Program-made: the position numbers and the translations under genes
NCBI RefSeq assembly: GCF_001008165.2
Contig: NZ_CP011452.2
Coordinates: 2,914,001 to 2,978,000, forward strand
Reading direction: 5' to 3'
Length of the DNA: 64,000 nt
Source of the DNA: Croceibacterium atlanticum
Lineage (GTDB): Bacteria; Pseudomonadota; Alphaproteobacteria; Sphingomonadales; Sphingomonadaceae
The notes under the pieces: model-generated
The model's input: only the letters and a program-made list of their open reading frames with translations
What the model was told of the DNA's origin: nothing
Database searches by the model: none
Shown here: piece by piece, positions 43,030 through 50,334 of the stretch
How the letters are laid out: the number at the start of each line of letters is the position of its first letter
How positions within the stretch are numbered: position 1 is the stretch's first letter

Positions 43030-43781
43030 TCGTCCTTTTCTGCGGGCTGCATCGCCTCGCCATATTTATATTCAAGATAGCGTGTGCGCACGGCCAGATC
43101 ATCGATCGCCCCGCTGGCGAGCTGCCGCGTCACACGGTCGATTTCGCCGCTGATCTTGCCCAGGCTTTCCACGAATTGTTCGTCCGGCGATCCGCCGGCG
43201 CCTTTCTCCTCCCGCAGGTTGCGCGGGATCTTGCGATAGGTGTCCACCGTCTGCGGCAGATATTCGCCCACCAGCTTGCGCGTTTCCACGGCGGCTGGAT
43301 GTTCGCGGTCGATACCTTCCAGTTGCAGGCCGAGTTCGTCCAGCTGGACGCCGATCTTGTCAACCAGGTTGACGGCTGGCGGGGGGAGGGCGGGGCGCTG
43401 ATGTTCAAGCCATAATTCGGTGCGCGCGACGAGCTGCTTCGCATCCTGCGTGCGGGCCAGGTCTTCGCGCTTGGGCGTCTTCACCTTCGGGAATCTGGAA
43501 AAGATGAAGATCGCGGCCATAATGGCCAGGAATGTGATCATCACCCCGGTGAAGCCGATCCCGTCCAGCACGATGCCCGCCGCGCCGGCCGCCACGACAA
43601 TCGCGAACAGCGCCGCGGCAATGAACTTCGCCCGCTTCATCAGATTGCTGCGACGGATCCGGGCGGAACCCTTGCCAATCGATGCGCTGTTGCGGTGCCG
43701 CCCGCCCGACTGGTTATCGCGCACCAGTGCCCGCCCTTCGGACAGCAGGCGGTCGCTCTGATTGGTGAGGTCTGCCGCCAT
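43026..43781 (-). CDS. XpaC-like membrane protein, TelA partner
   Basis: A 251-residue protein with a basic N-terminal segment and two transmembrane helices (FIAAALFAIVVAAGAAGIVL and GVMITFLAIMAAIFIF). A soluble helical domain follows, containing VETRKLVGEYLPQTVDTYRKIP. The two-helix plus helical-domain layout and the L-x-EYLP-x-T-x-x-TY motif resemble the XpaC (5-bromo-4-chloroindolyl phosphate hydrolysis) family, which is habitually encoded beside telA. Function is unknown. It shares one base with the telA stop and overlaps the PHA-system start. Confidence 0.75.
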   Translation of the reverse strand: MAADLTNQSDRLLSEGRALVRDNQSGGRHRNSASIGKGSARIRRSNLMKRAKFIAAALFAIVVAAGAAGIVLDGIGFTGVMITFLAIMAAIFIFSRFPKVKTPKREDLARTQDAKQLVARTELWLEHQRPALPPPAVNLVDKIGVQLDELGLQLEGIDREHPAAVETRKLVGEYLPQTVDTYRKIPRNLREEKGAGGSPDEQFVESLGKISGEIDRVTRQLASGAIDDLAVRTRYLEYKYGEAMQPAEKDD

Positions 43782-44992
43782 CAGCTGTCGAGACTCAGCA
43801 GCGAGGGTTCATTCGCGGCGATATTGGCCTGGGCCTGCGCCTGACCTTCGGCTCGCGCGATATAGCCCTTGGACTTTTCCACTTCGACCGAAAGCGTGTC
43901 GACCGTCTGCTTCATGGAATCCAGCGCCTTCAGCTTGAACGTATCGATATTGTCCATCGTGTCATAGATGTTCTGGAAGGCGCGCTGCAGCGTTTCCAGC
44001 GGGATGGTGCTGGACGCAGCCTGTTCGTGAATCTTGCCGGTCTGGTCGGCCAGCATGGTGCTGGTGGAATCGATGATGCCGGCAGTGGTGTCGTTCAGGG
44101 CGGTGATCTGCTGCAATACCAGCCGCTGATTGGTCATCGCCTCGGCCACGGTCACGGCGGTGCGCAAGGCGCCCACCGTTGTGGTGCTGGCGCGGTCCAC
44201 GCCCTTCACCAGTTCGACATTGTTCTTCTTGACCAGGTCCAGCGCCAGATAGCCCTGCACGCTGACTGCCATCTGGGTCAGCAGATCCTGCGTGCGCTGG
44301 CGGACATAGAACAGCGCCGTTTCGCGCACCGCCTTGGCCTTGGCCGGATCAGTGGCATCCAGTTCCGCCGCCTTGTCTTCCAGCCTTGCGTCCAGCGATT
44401 TGGAAATATGGATCATCTGTTCCAGATTGCCCATGGATTCCCACAATTTCTGCCGTTCGACATCGATCGCGGCATTGTCCATCAGCAATTCGTCCTTGCC
44501 ATTGGCAAGGTTGGACAGGATCGACTGGATGTGGGTCTGCGCGCTTTGATAGCTGCGGAAATATTCGGTCAGCCTGTTGCCGAAGGGGATGATGCCCAGG
44601 ATCTTGCGCGTGCCGGTCAGCTTGCCGCGCTTGCCGGGATCGAGATCTTCCACCACCCGGCGCAGTTCGGCCAGATTGGCGCCAACGCCTTCATCCTTGT
44701 CCATCGCGCGGACTGGCCGATCGAGGAAGCGGTTGGACATGCCGGCCGCCTGCTGGATCTCCTTGCGGCCCATATTGGTGATCTGGTCCACCTTCTTGCC
44801 GAAATCGGGTGAATTGGCGTCCAGCGCAACCAGTTCGGCCACGAAGTCTTCCACCTTCGCATCCAGCCGGGATTTCTTTTCCTCACTCACCGGAACAAGC
44901 CCGGCGGCCTTTTCGGCCGTTACCGTGGGGACCGGTTCGGGCGGTGTCAGCTCAAGATCGGCCTTGGTCGCGGTTTCGGTGCTTGTCGCCAT
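43781..44992 (-). CDS. telA: TelA-family toxic anion resistance protein
   Basis: A 403-residue soluble, largely alpha-helical coiled-coil protein of the TelA/KlaA family, known from tellurite resistance and cell-envelope stress. Family blocks include GILGIIPFGNRLTEYFRSYQS-type sequence (residues about 140-160), LWESMGNLEQMIHISKSLDARL, LFYVRQRTQDLLTQMAVSVQGYLALDLVKKNN and ALRTAVTVAEAMTNQRLVL. First gene of a three-gene operon with the XpaC-like and PHA-system genes. The biochemical role of TelA is unresolved. Confidence 0.93.
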   Translation of the reverse strand: MATSTETATKADLELTPPEPVPTVTAEKAAGLVPVSEEKKSRLDAKVEDFVAELVALDANSPDFGKKVDQITNMGRKEIQQAAGMSNRFLDRPVRAMDKDEGVGANLAELRRVVEDLDPGKRGKLTGTRKILGIIPFGNRLTEYFRSYQSAQTHIQSILSNLANGKDELLMDNAAIDVERQKLWESMGNLEQMIHISKSLDARLEDKAAELDATDPAKAKAVRETALFYVRQRTQDLLTQMAVSVQGYLALDLVKKNNVELVKGVDRASTTTVGALRTAVTVAEAMTNQRLVLQQITALNDTTAGIIDSTSTMLADQTGKIHEQAASSTIPLETLQRAFQNIYDTMDNIDTFKLKALDSMKQTVDTLSVEVEKSKGYIARAEGQAQAQANIAANEPSLLSLDS

Positions 44993-45197
44993 GTCTGCTA
45001 ATGACCCCTTCCGGAACTATCCCACTGTATTAGGTCTGCAAGACACGTATTTCAAGCATAGCGGTGCCTCGCCCTGCGGCATGGTAGCGCGCTTTTCCGG
45101 GTGAGGCGACAACGGATGGCGTGCGCGCGCAAGCGCGCCGGGGCCCGAAGGCACCGGCGGCACATGGCATTTGCGATCTGGCTTGTTTCTGCCGGAC

Positions 45198-46925
45198 TCA
45201 GGCCGCCAGCTTCAGCGGTTCGATCTCACCCGAAAGATACAGCTTCTTCGCCTTGGCGCGGCTGAGCTTGCCGGAACTGGTGCGCGGCAGGCTGCGCGGC
45301 GGGACCAGTTCGACAACGCAGTGCATGCCGGTGATGGAACGCACCTTGTCACGGATCGTGTCGCGCAGCTTCACGCGTTCATCCGGGTCGGACACGCGGC
45401 AATGGACCAGCACGGCCGGCGCTTCCTCGCCATTTTCCATCTCGACCGAGAAGGCGGCGATGTCGCCATGGTTGAAGCCCGGCAATTGTTCCACCGCCCA
45501 TTCGATATCTTGCGGCCAGTGGTTCTTGCCGTTGATGATGATCATGTCCTTCGCGCGGCCGACGATGAACAGATAGCCATCGGCCATATAGCCCATGTCG
45601 CCCGTATCCAGCCAGCCATCGACCAGGCATTCCTGCGTCGCTTCGGGATTGCGGAAATAGGAATGCATGACGCTGGGGCCACGGCACCAGACCTTGCCGA
45701 TCTGGTGGTCCTTGCGCGTCTTGCCGTTTTCGCCGCGGATTTCGACATCCATATCGGGCAGCGGCTTCCCGCAATTGACGATCGCGCGATAGCGGGCCGG
45801 GCGCGACAGGTCGCGGCGCGAACCGGAAAGGCGCTCTTCCTCCACCAGTTCCACCCGGATTCCTTCGCCCGGCGGCATCACGGTGACGGCCAGCGTCGCT
45901 TCGGCCAGGCCATAGCTGGGGGTGAAGGCATTTGCCTGGAAGCCTGCCGGGGCAAAGGCATTGACGAAATTCTGCATCACGTCGGGCCGGATCATGTCCG
46001 CGCCATTGCCGGCCAGCCGCCAGCGGGACAGGTCGAACCGTTCGGCGACATTGGACTGGCTGGAAATGCGCCGCGCGCAGATGTCATAGCCGAAGGTGGG
46101 TGAATAGGAGAGCGTCGTCCCCTTGTTGCGGCTGATCAGGTCCAGCCAGGCCAGCGGACGGCGCGCGAAATGTTCGGTGCGCAAATAATCGACCGACACC
46201 TGATTGGCGATCAGGGACAGGAAGCAGCCGACCAGCCCCATATCGTGATACCAGGGCAGCCAGCTCGCCACGCGGTCATTCATGCCGATATTCATCGACG
46301 TCGCGTGACCATAGAGATTGTGCAGCAGGGCGCGGTGAGTCACGGCCACCCCGGTCGGGAAACGCGTGGATCCGCTGGAATATTGCAGATAGCAGATATC
46401 GTCAGGCTCGGCCTCGGGCAGCTCCATCTCGGGCGCCTCGCGCCCGGCAAAACTTTCCCAATCGGCCGCTTCGCAGCCCTGGCGCTGCGCCGCGGCGCCG
46501 GCCATTTCGGAAATCTCCGCCGGATAGAGCAGGATCTTCGGATCGCAGCTCTGCAATTGCACGGCCAATTGCTCGATATAGTTTTCCTTGCCGCCAAAGG
46601 TCGTCGGCAAAGGCAATGGCACCGGCCACGCGCCGGCGAACACCGTGCCGCAGAACAGCGCCGCGAAATCGGGCCCCGTTTCGGCGATCAGCGCCACCCG
46701 GTCGCCCTTGGCGACACCGGATGCGATCAGGCGGCGGGCCATCTGCACGGCGTCGTCACGCATCTCGCTATAGGGATATACGCGCGTCAGCGTGCCGCGC
46801 ATGTCGTGGAAATTCATGCCCTTCTGGCTTTCGGCCGCGTAATGGATCGCTTCGTTGAACGTAGCGAAATCGGCGCGGCGGCGCGGCAGAGGGCAATCAT
46901 TCGGCGTGGGAATCAGGTCGGTCAT
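45198..46925 (-). CDS. Fatty acyl-AMP ligase
   Basis: A 575-residue ANL-superfamily enzyme that activates fatty acids as acyl-adenylates (FAAL type). The P-loop-like motif is YLQYSSGSTRFPTGVAVTH. The A5 region has GLAEATLAVT, A7 has GWLDTGDMGYM, and A8 is RAKDMIIINGKNHWPQDIEW. Unlike FAALs in polyketide or lipopeptide clusters, no acyl carrier protein, PKS or acyltransferase is adjacent. In Sphingomonadales such ligases may feed sphingolipid or hydroxy-fatty-acid pathways, but that is a guess. The ATG at 46925 is preferred to a TTG at 46940. Confidence 0.9.
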   Translation of the reverse strand: MTDLIPTPNDCPLPRRRADFATFNEAIHYAAESQKGMNFHDMRGTLTRVYPYSEMRDDAVQMARRLIASGVAKGDRVALIAETGPDFAALFCGTVFAGAWPVPLPLPTTFGGKENYIEQLAVQLQSCDPKILLYPAEISEMAGAAAQRQGCEAADWESFAGREAPEMELPEAEPDDICYLQYSSGSTRFPTGVAVTHRALLHNLYGHATSMNIGMNDRVASWLPWYHDMGLVGCFLSLIANQVSVDYLRTEHFARRPLAWLDLISRNKGTTLSYSPTFGYDICARRISSQSNVAERFDLSRWRLAGNGADMIRPDVMQNFVNAFAPAGFQANAFTPSYGLAEATLAVTVMPPGEGIRVELVEEERLSGSRRDLSRPARYRAIVNCGKPLPDMDVEIRGENGKTRKDHQIGKVWCRGPSVMHSYFRNPEATQECLVDGWLDTGDMGYMADGYLFIVGRAKDMIIINGKNHWPQDIEWAVEQLPGFNHGDIAAFSVEMENGEEAPAVLVHCRVSDPDERVKLRDTIRDKVRSITGMHCVVELVPPRSLPRTSSGKLSRAKAKKLYLSGEIEPLKLAA

Positions 46926-47056
46926 ATATTCTGTTGGCAACCCATCAATTTCGCGCTTTAAAGGCGCTCCCCCAAACTAAATGGCGGCGTCGATAATCAT
47001 ACCGACCCCGCGATAATCTTTCCCATTTGTCAACGACTGTGGCACGATTATGGCCA

Positions 47057-47638
47057 ATGGGAGGCGATGAACAACCATGTAAGCGGCGCCGGGCAAAGCC
47101 CAAACCGCTCGACGAGGCCCGCCTGCAGGAGCTGGCGCTCGCCTATATGGCGCGTTTCGCCACTACCACGTCGAAACTTGAACGCTACCTGTATCGTAAA
47201 TTGCGTGAACGCGGATGGGATGGGGAAAATGAACCCGACCTGCCCGCCATGGTCAGCCGCTATGCCGAACTCGGCTATGTTGATGACGAGGCTTTCGCCC
47301 GCGCCAAAAGCGGCAGCCTGCTGCGTCGGGGCTACGGCCCGCGCCGGGTCAACCAGGCGCTGGGCGAGGCGGGAGTGGGCGAATCCATCCGCGAGGACAT
47401 GCGCCCGGACGAAGCGCAGGAACGCCATGCCGCGCTGGCCATGGCGCGCAAGCGCGGCTTCGGACCCTTTGGCCGCGCCGGCGGGGCGATCGATCCCGCC
47501 CGCCGTGAAAAGCAGATTGCGGCGATGATGCGGGCGGGGCACAGGCTCGACAATGCGCTGCAAATAATTGATGCGCGCAGCGCGGAGGTGGCGGAGGAAT
47601 GGGCCGCCGAAGCGGATGAAGACGAATATGAGGCCTGA
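47057..47638 (+). CDS. recX: RecX-family regulatory protein
   Basis: A 193-residue protein with three-helix repeats typical of RecX, which modulates RecA filaments: LALAYMARFATTTSKLERYLYRKLRERG, MVSRYAELGYVDDEAFARAKSGSLLRRGYGPRRV and NQALGEAGVGE. The C-terminal half is Ala/Glu rich. recA is not in the window. The start is uncertain (ATG 47057 or a TTG at 47027). It is divergent from the acyl-AMP ligase gene and overlaps or nearly meets the DUF192 gene downstream. Confidence 0.88.
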   Translation: MGGDEQPCKRRRAKPKPLDEARLQELALAYMARFATTTSKLERYLYRKLRERGWDGENEPDLPAMVSRYAELGYVDDEAFARAKSGSLLRRGYGPRRVNQALGEAGVGESIREDMRPDEAQERHAALAMARKRGFGPFGRAGGAIDPARREKQIAAMMRAGHRLDNALQIIDARSAEVAEEWAAEADEDEYEA

Positions 47639-47642
47639 TTCC

Positions 47643-48131
47643 ATGCGAATGCCATTTGTTGCCGCGCTGCTTCCCATGGCGCTGATCCTGCCGGCCTGTT
47701 CGCCGCAGGCGGCGGAGAATTCGCCGGCGCCGGTGGCTGAAATCGCCACCCATCCCGTGTCCGGGCTGGAAGTCGTCCCGCTCACCGTGACATCCGGCGG
47801 CAAGACGCATGAATTCCGGGTCGAAATGGCCCGTTCGGCACAAGCCCAGGCGCAAGGCCTTATGTATCGCGAGGAAATGGGCCCCGATGAAGGGATGCTG
47901 TTTCCCTATGCCCAGCCGCGCATTCTCAGCTTCTGGATGAAGAACACCCCGCTTCCGCTGGACCTGATCTTCGTCGGGCCGGACGGAAAGGTGATCAACA
48001 TCATCGCCAATGCCGAACCCTTTTCGGAGAAGCAGCTCCTGTCCGATGCGCCTGCTTCCGCCGTGCTGGAACTGATCGGCGGGCGCGCGGCGGAACTGGG
48101 CATTGTGCCCGGCGACGAAGTGAAGTGGTGA
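47643..48131 (+). CDS. DUF192 lipoprotein
   Basis: A 162-residue exported protein with a lipoprotein signal (MRMPFVAALLPMALILPACSP), followed by a DUF192 beta-barrel domain: FRVEMARSAQAQAQGLMYREEM, GMLFPYAQPRILSFWMKNTPLPLDLIFV and LELIGGRAAELGIVPGDEV. Function is unknown. ATG 47643 has GAGG nine bases upstream; ATG 47628 would overlap the recX stop. It stands in a conserved-looking run recX-DUF192-NDUFA12-DUF2155-aat. Confidence 0.92.
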   Translation: MRMPFVAALLPMALILPACSPQAAENSPAPVAEIATHPVSGLEVVPLTVTSGGKTHEFRVEMARSAQAQAQGLMYREEMGPDEGMLFPYAQPRILSFWMKNTPLPLDLIFVGPDGKVINIIANAEPFSEKQLLSDAPASAVLELIGGRAAELGIVPGDEVKW

Positions 48132-48182
48132 GGGCGCACAGAAGCTTGCACCGGATCGCCACTTCCGGCTAACGCGCTGCTC

Positions 48183-48584
48183 ATGGGAATCCTCTCGAAG
48201 ATCTTCACCTGGTGGGACGGTGCGACCGTCGGCACCTCGCTGTTCAGCTCCATGAATGGCGAACATGTGGGCACGGACGCCCAGGGCAACAAATATTACC
48301 GCTCCACCAAGCGGAAGACGGCGACTGGCCTCGATCAGCGCTGGGTCATCTATGATGGCGCCAACGATGCCAGCCGCGTGCCTGCCGAATGGCATGGCTG
48401 GCTGCATCATTCCTATGATGAACTGCCTGAAAGCCATCTGTCGCCGCCGCGGATCTGGGAAGTGGATTACTCCCCCAATGCCACGGGTACGCCCGGCGCC
48501 TATCGCCCGGCCGGCGCGCTGGAGCGTGGGGGCAAGCGCGCCCGCGCCACGGGCGATTACGAATCCTGGACGCCGGAGGGGTGA
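48183..48584 (+). CDS. NADH:ubiquinone oxidoreductase NDUFA12-type accessory subunit
   Basis: A 133-residue homologue of the mitochondrial complex I subunit NDUFA12 (B17.2), found in Alphaproteobacteria. It reads FTWWDGATVGTSLFSS, VGTDAQGNKYYRS, RWVIYDG, DASRVPAEWHGWLHH and ends GDYESWTPEG. It is distant from the main nuo operon, as is usual. Its stop overlaps the GTG start of the DUF2155 gene (GTGA). Confidence 0.95.
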   Translation: MGILSKIFTWWDGATVGTSLFSSMNGEHVGTDAQGNKYYRSTKRKTATGLDQRWVIYDGANDASRVPAEWHGWLHHSYDELPESHLSPPRIWEVDYSPNATGTPGAYRPAGALERGGKRARATGDYESWTPEG

Positions 48585-49150
48585 TTCGCCCTGCCAGACG
48601 CGCGTGGGCCGGACGTGCTCGGGCCGGACGCGCCTGGCTTGCGGCCGGGGCGGCGCTGGTTCTGCTGGGCGGCTGCGAAAGAGGTGCGCCAGAGCCGGAG
48701 CCGGATAGTACCGAGATTCCGGAAGAGCTGGCCGCACAGGATGGCCCTGCCACCTCCTATGACAGCGGCATCGGCACGCCGATGGAAGAGCGTGTGGCCA
48801 CTCTCGGCCTGCTCAACAAACGCAACAATCTGACGCAGGATGTCGAACTGAAGCCCGGCGAATCGCGCCGCGTGGGCAATGTGATCATTCGCTTGTCAGC
48901 CTGCGAGCGGACGCTTCCCTGGGAGGATCCGCCTGAAACCGGCGCCTTCGTGCAGGTTCTGGTGCAGGACCGGCCCGATGCCGATTCGGACGCGGTATGG
49001 CGCCGGATCTTTTCTGGCTGGCTGTTCAAGAACTCCCCCAGCCTCAATGTGGTGGAACACCCGGTTTACGATGTCTGGGTCAAGGATTGCGCGATGAGCT
49101 TCCCGGGTGAGGAGGAAGCGGGCGCTGCCTCTTCCAGCAATTCGGAATAG
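48581..49150 (+). CDS. DUF2155 lipoprotein-like protein
   Basis: A 189-residue exported protein with a lipobox-like ALVLLGGCERG and a DUF2155 domain: ATLGLLNKRNNLTQDVELKPGESRRVGNVIIRLSACERTLPWEDPPE and a final HPVYDVWVKDCAMSFP (motifs given in blocks of the family order). Function is unknown, although the gene commonly follows NDUFA12. The GTG start overlaps the upstream stop. The 3' end overlaps the convergent aat gene by 85 bases. Confidence 0.9.
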   Translation: MIRPARRAWAGRARAGRAWLAAGAALVLLGGCERGAPEPEPDSTEIPEELAAQDGPATSYDSGIGTPMEERVATLGLLNKRNNLTQDVELKPGESRRVGNVIIRLSACERTLPWEDPPETGAFVQVLVQDRPDADSDAVWRRIFSGWLFKNSPSLNVVEHPVYDVWVKDCAMSFPGEEEAGAASSSNSE

Positions 49151-49767
49151 GCCTGGGGCAGGGTCAACCGGCTGTCGGCGCTGATCGCCCGGGTCAGCAT
49201 TTCCAGATATCGTTCACGGCTGATATCCACCGCGCCCAGAGAGGCGAGATGTTCGGTCATGAACTGGCAGTCCAGGATGCGGAATCCGGCACGGCGCATC
49301 AGCACGACCAGCCAGGCCAGCGCGACCTTCGAGGCATTGGGCCGACGGCTGAACATGCTTTCACCGCAGAAGACCCGTTCGAAAGAAACGCCATAGAGGC
49401 CGCCAACCAGCTCGCCGTCCTGCCAGCATTCGATCGAATGGGCGTGGCCATTGTCGTGCAGGGCGCGGTAGCTGGCAGAGATCACATGGCTGATCCAGGT
49501 TTCGGGATGGCCGGGCCGGGGCGCGGCGCAGGCATCGATCACCGCGCCGAAGGCCTTGTCGCAAGTGACCTGGAACCGTTCCTGCCGGATCAGCTTGGCC
49601 AGCGACCGCGAACAGCGGAAACCATCCAGCGGGAGAATCGCCCTCTCGCGCGGTTCGACCCAGTAGAGTTCCTCGTCCTCCCTGCTGTCGGACATGGGAA
49701 AAATTCCGCTGCGATAGGCGGTAAGCAGCAATTCGGACGGTATGATTCTCTGCGCCGGGGCGTGCAT
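49066..49767 (-). CDS. aat: Leucyl/phenylalanyl-tRNA--protein transferase
   Basis: Adds Leu or Phe to proteins with N-terminal Arg or Lys, marking them for ClpAP through the N-end rule. The 233-residue protein has AYRSGIFPMSDSREDEELYWVEPRERAILPL, CDKAFGAVIDACA, WISHVISASYRALHDNGHAHSIECWQ and MFSRRPNASKVAL (family blocks). The C-terminal coding part lies antisense to the end of the DUF2155 gene. It is divergent from tRNA-Trp, 79 bases away. Confidence 0.95.
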   Translation of the reverse strand: MHAPAQRIIPSELLLTAYRSGIFPMSDSREDEELYWVEPRERAILPLDGFRCSRSLAKLIRQERFQVTCDKAFGAVIDACAAPRPGHPETWISHVISASYRALHDNGHAHSIECWQDGELVGGLYGVSFERVFCGESMFSRRPNASKVALAWLVVLMRRAGFRILDCQFMTEHLASLGAVDISRERYLEMLTRAISADSRLTLPQAYSELLEEAAPASSSPGKLIAQSLTQTS

Positions 49768-49845
49768 TGTGCAAAGCTAGCAGAAGCTTTGCCGCTCGTC
49801 GCTTGCCAAGCGCGGCTGCGGCGTATAGAGGCGCTTTCCGCCTGC

Positions 49846-49921
49846 AGGAGTGTAGCTCAGTTGGTAGAGCATCGGTCTCCAAAACCGAGGGCCGCGGGTT
49901 CGAATCCTGCCACTCCTGCCA
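49846..49921 (+). tRNA. tRNA-Trp (anticodon CCA)
   Basis: A 76-base cloverleaf with encoded CCA. The acceptor AGGAGTG pairs with CACTCCT. The D arm is GCTCAGTTGGTAGAGC, the anticodon arm TCGGT-CTCCAAA-ACCGA and the T arm GCGGG-TTCGAAT-CCTGC (one G-U). In many Alphaproteobacteria tRNA-Trp sits just before secE-nusG; here a small ORF and an AGCS symporter gene lie between them. Confidence 0.98.
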
Positions 49922-50136
49922 TTTCCTTCCCGCCGCAATCTGACGATGATGCGGCCGGAAGGCGCGGAAAAGCTTTCCTTCCAGAATAATCCGGCCTGCG
50001 GGAACTCCGGCGGGCTTTCCCGAATTTGATCCCTCCAGGCGATTTTTCGCATGGCAAAACGGCTTGCGGCCGGGAACCATTGCGGCCAGCCGTTCATTGT
50101 CAGCGATGAACTGTTATTTCGAAAGGAGGAGTGACG

Positions 50137-50286
50137 ATGTCGAGCTTCAGCTTTCGCAGCAGCCGTCCTGACAGCTGGACCATGCCGCGCCCGCATCGCG
50201 ATGCCAGCCTGCGTCTGATGACGCATGGCCCCATCCGGCCAATGGAAGAACCGGGTTTCCTGGCGCGCCTTTTTGCGCGCCCCTGA
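50137..50286 (+). CDS. Small basic protein, 49 residues, unknown function
   Basis: An ORF with a near-perfect ribosome binding site (AAAGGAGGAG, 6 bases before the ATG) reading MSSFSFRSSRPDSW, then TMPRPHRDASLRLMTHG, and ending PMEEPGFLARLFARP. It is rich in Arg and Pro, with no transmembrane helix and no family I can name with certainty. The last 13 codons form the 5' half of a long nested hairpin whose 3' arm runs past the stop. It is convergent with the AGCS symporter gene. Confidence 0.6.
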   Translation: MSSFSFRSSRPDSWTMPRPHRDASLRLMTHGPIRPMEEPGFLARLFARP

Positions 50287-50296
50287 AACCCGGTTC
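50248..50296. terminator. Nested hairpin spanning the small ORF stop codon
   Basis: Outer arms GAACCGGGTTTC (50248-50259) and GAAACCCGGTTC (50285-50296) are perfect. Inside them GGCGCGC (50262-50268) pairs with GCGCGCC (50275-50281) around a CTTTTT loop. The structure covers the last codons and the stop of the small ORF. Lacking an external T run it may be a bidirectional end for this ORF and the convergent symporter gene, or an mRNA-stabilising element. Confidence 0.65.
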
Positions 50297-50334
50297 CTCG
50301 ATATTTGCAGCGATGAACGCCCCGGGGGCGCTGG

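Noticed and set aside
50040-50100. EcfG promoter before the small ORF at 50137
   Set aside because: GGAAC and CGTT are present, but the gap is 13 bases rather than the required 16-17.
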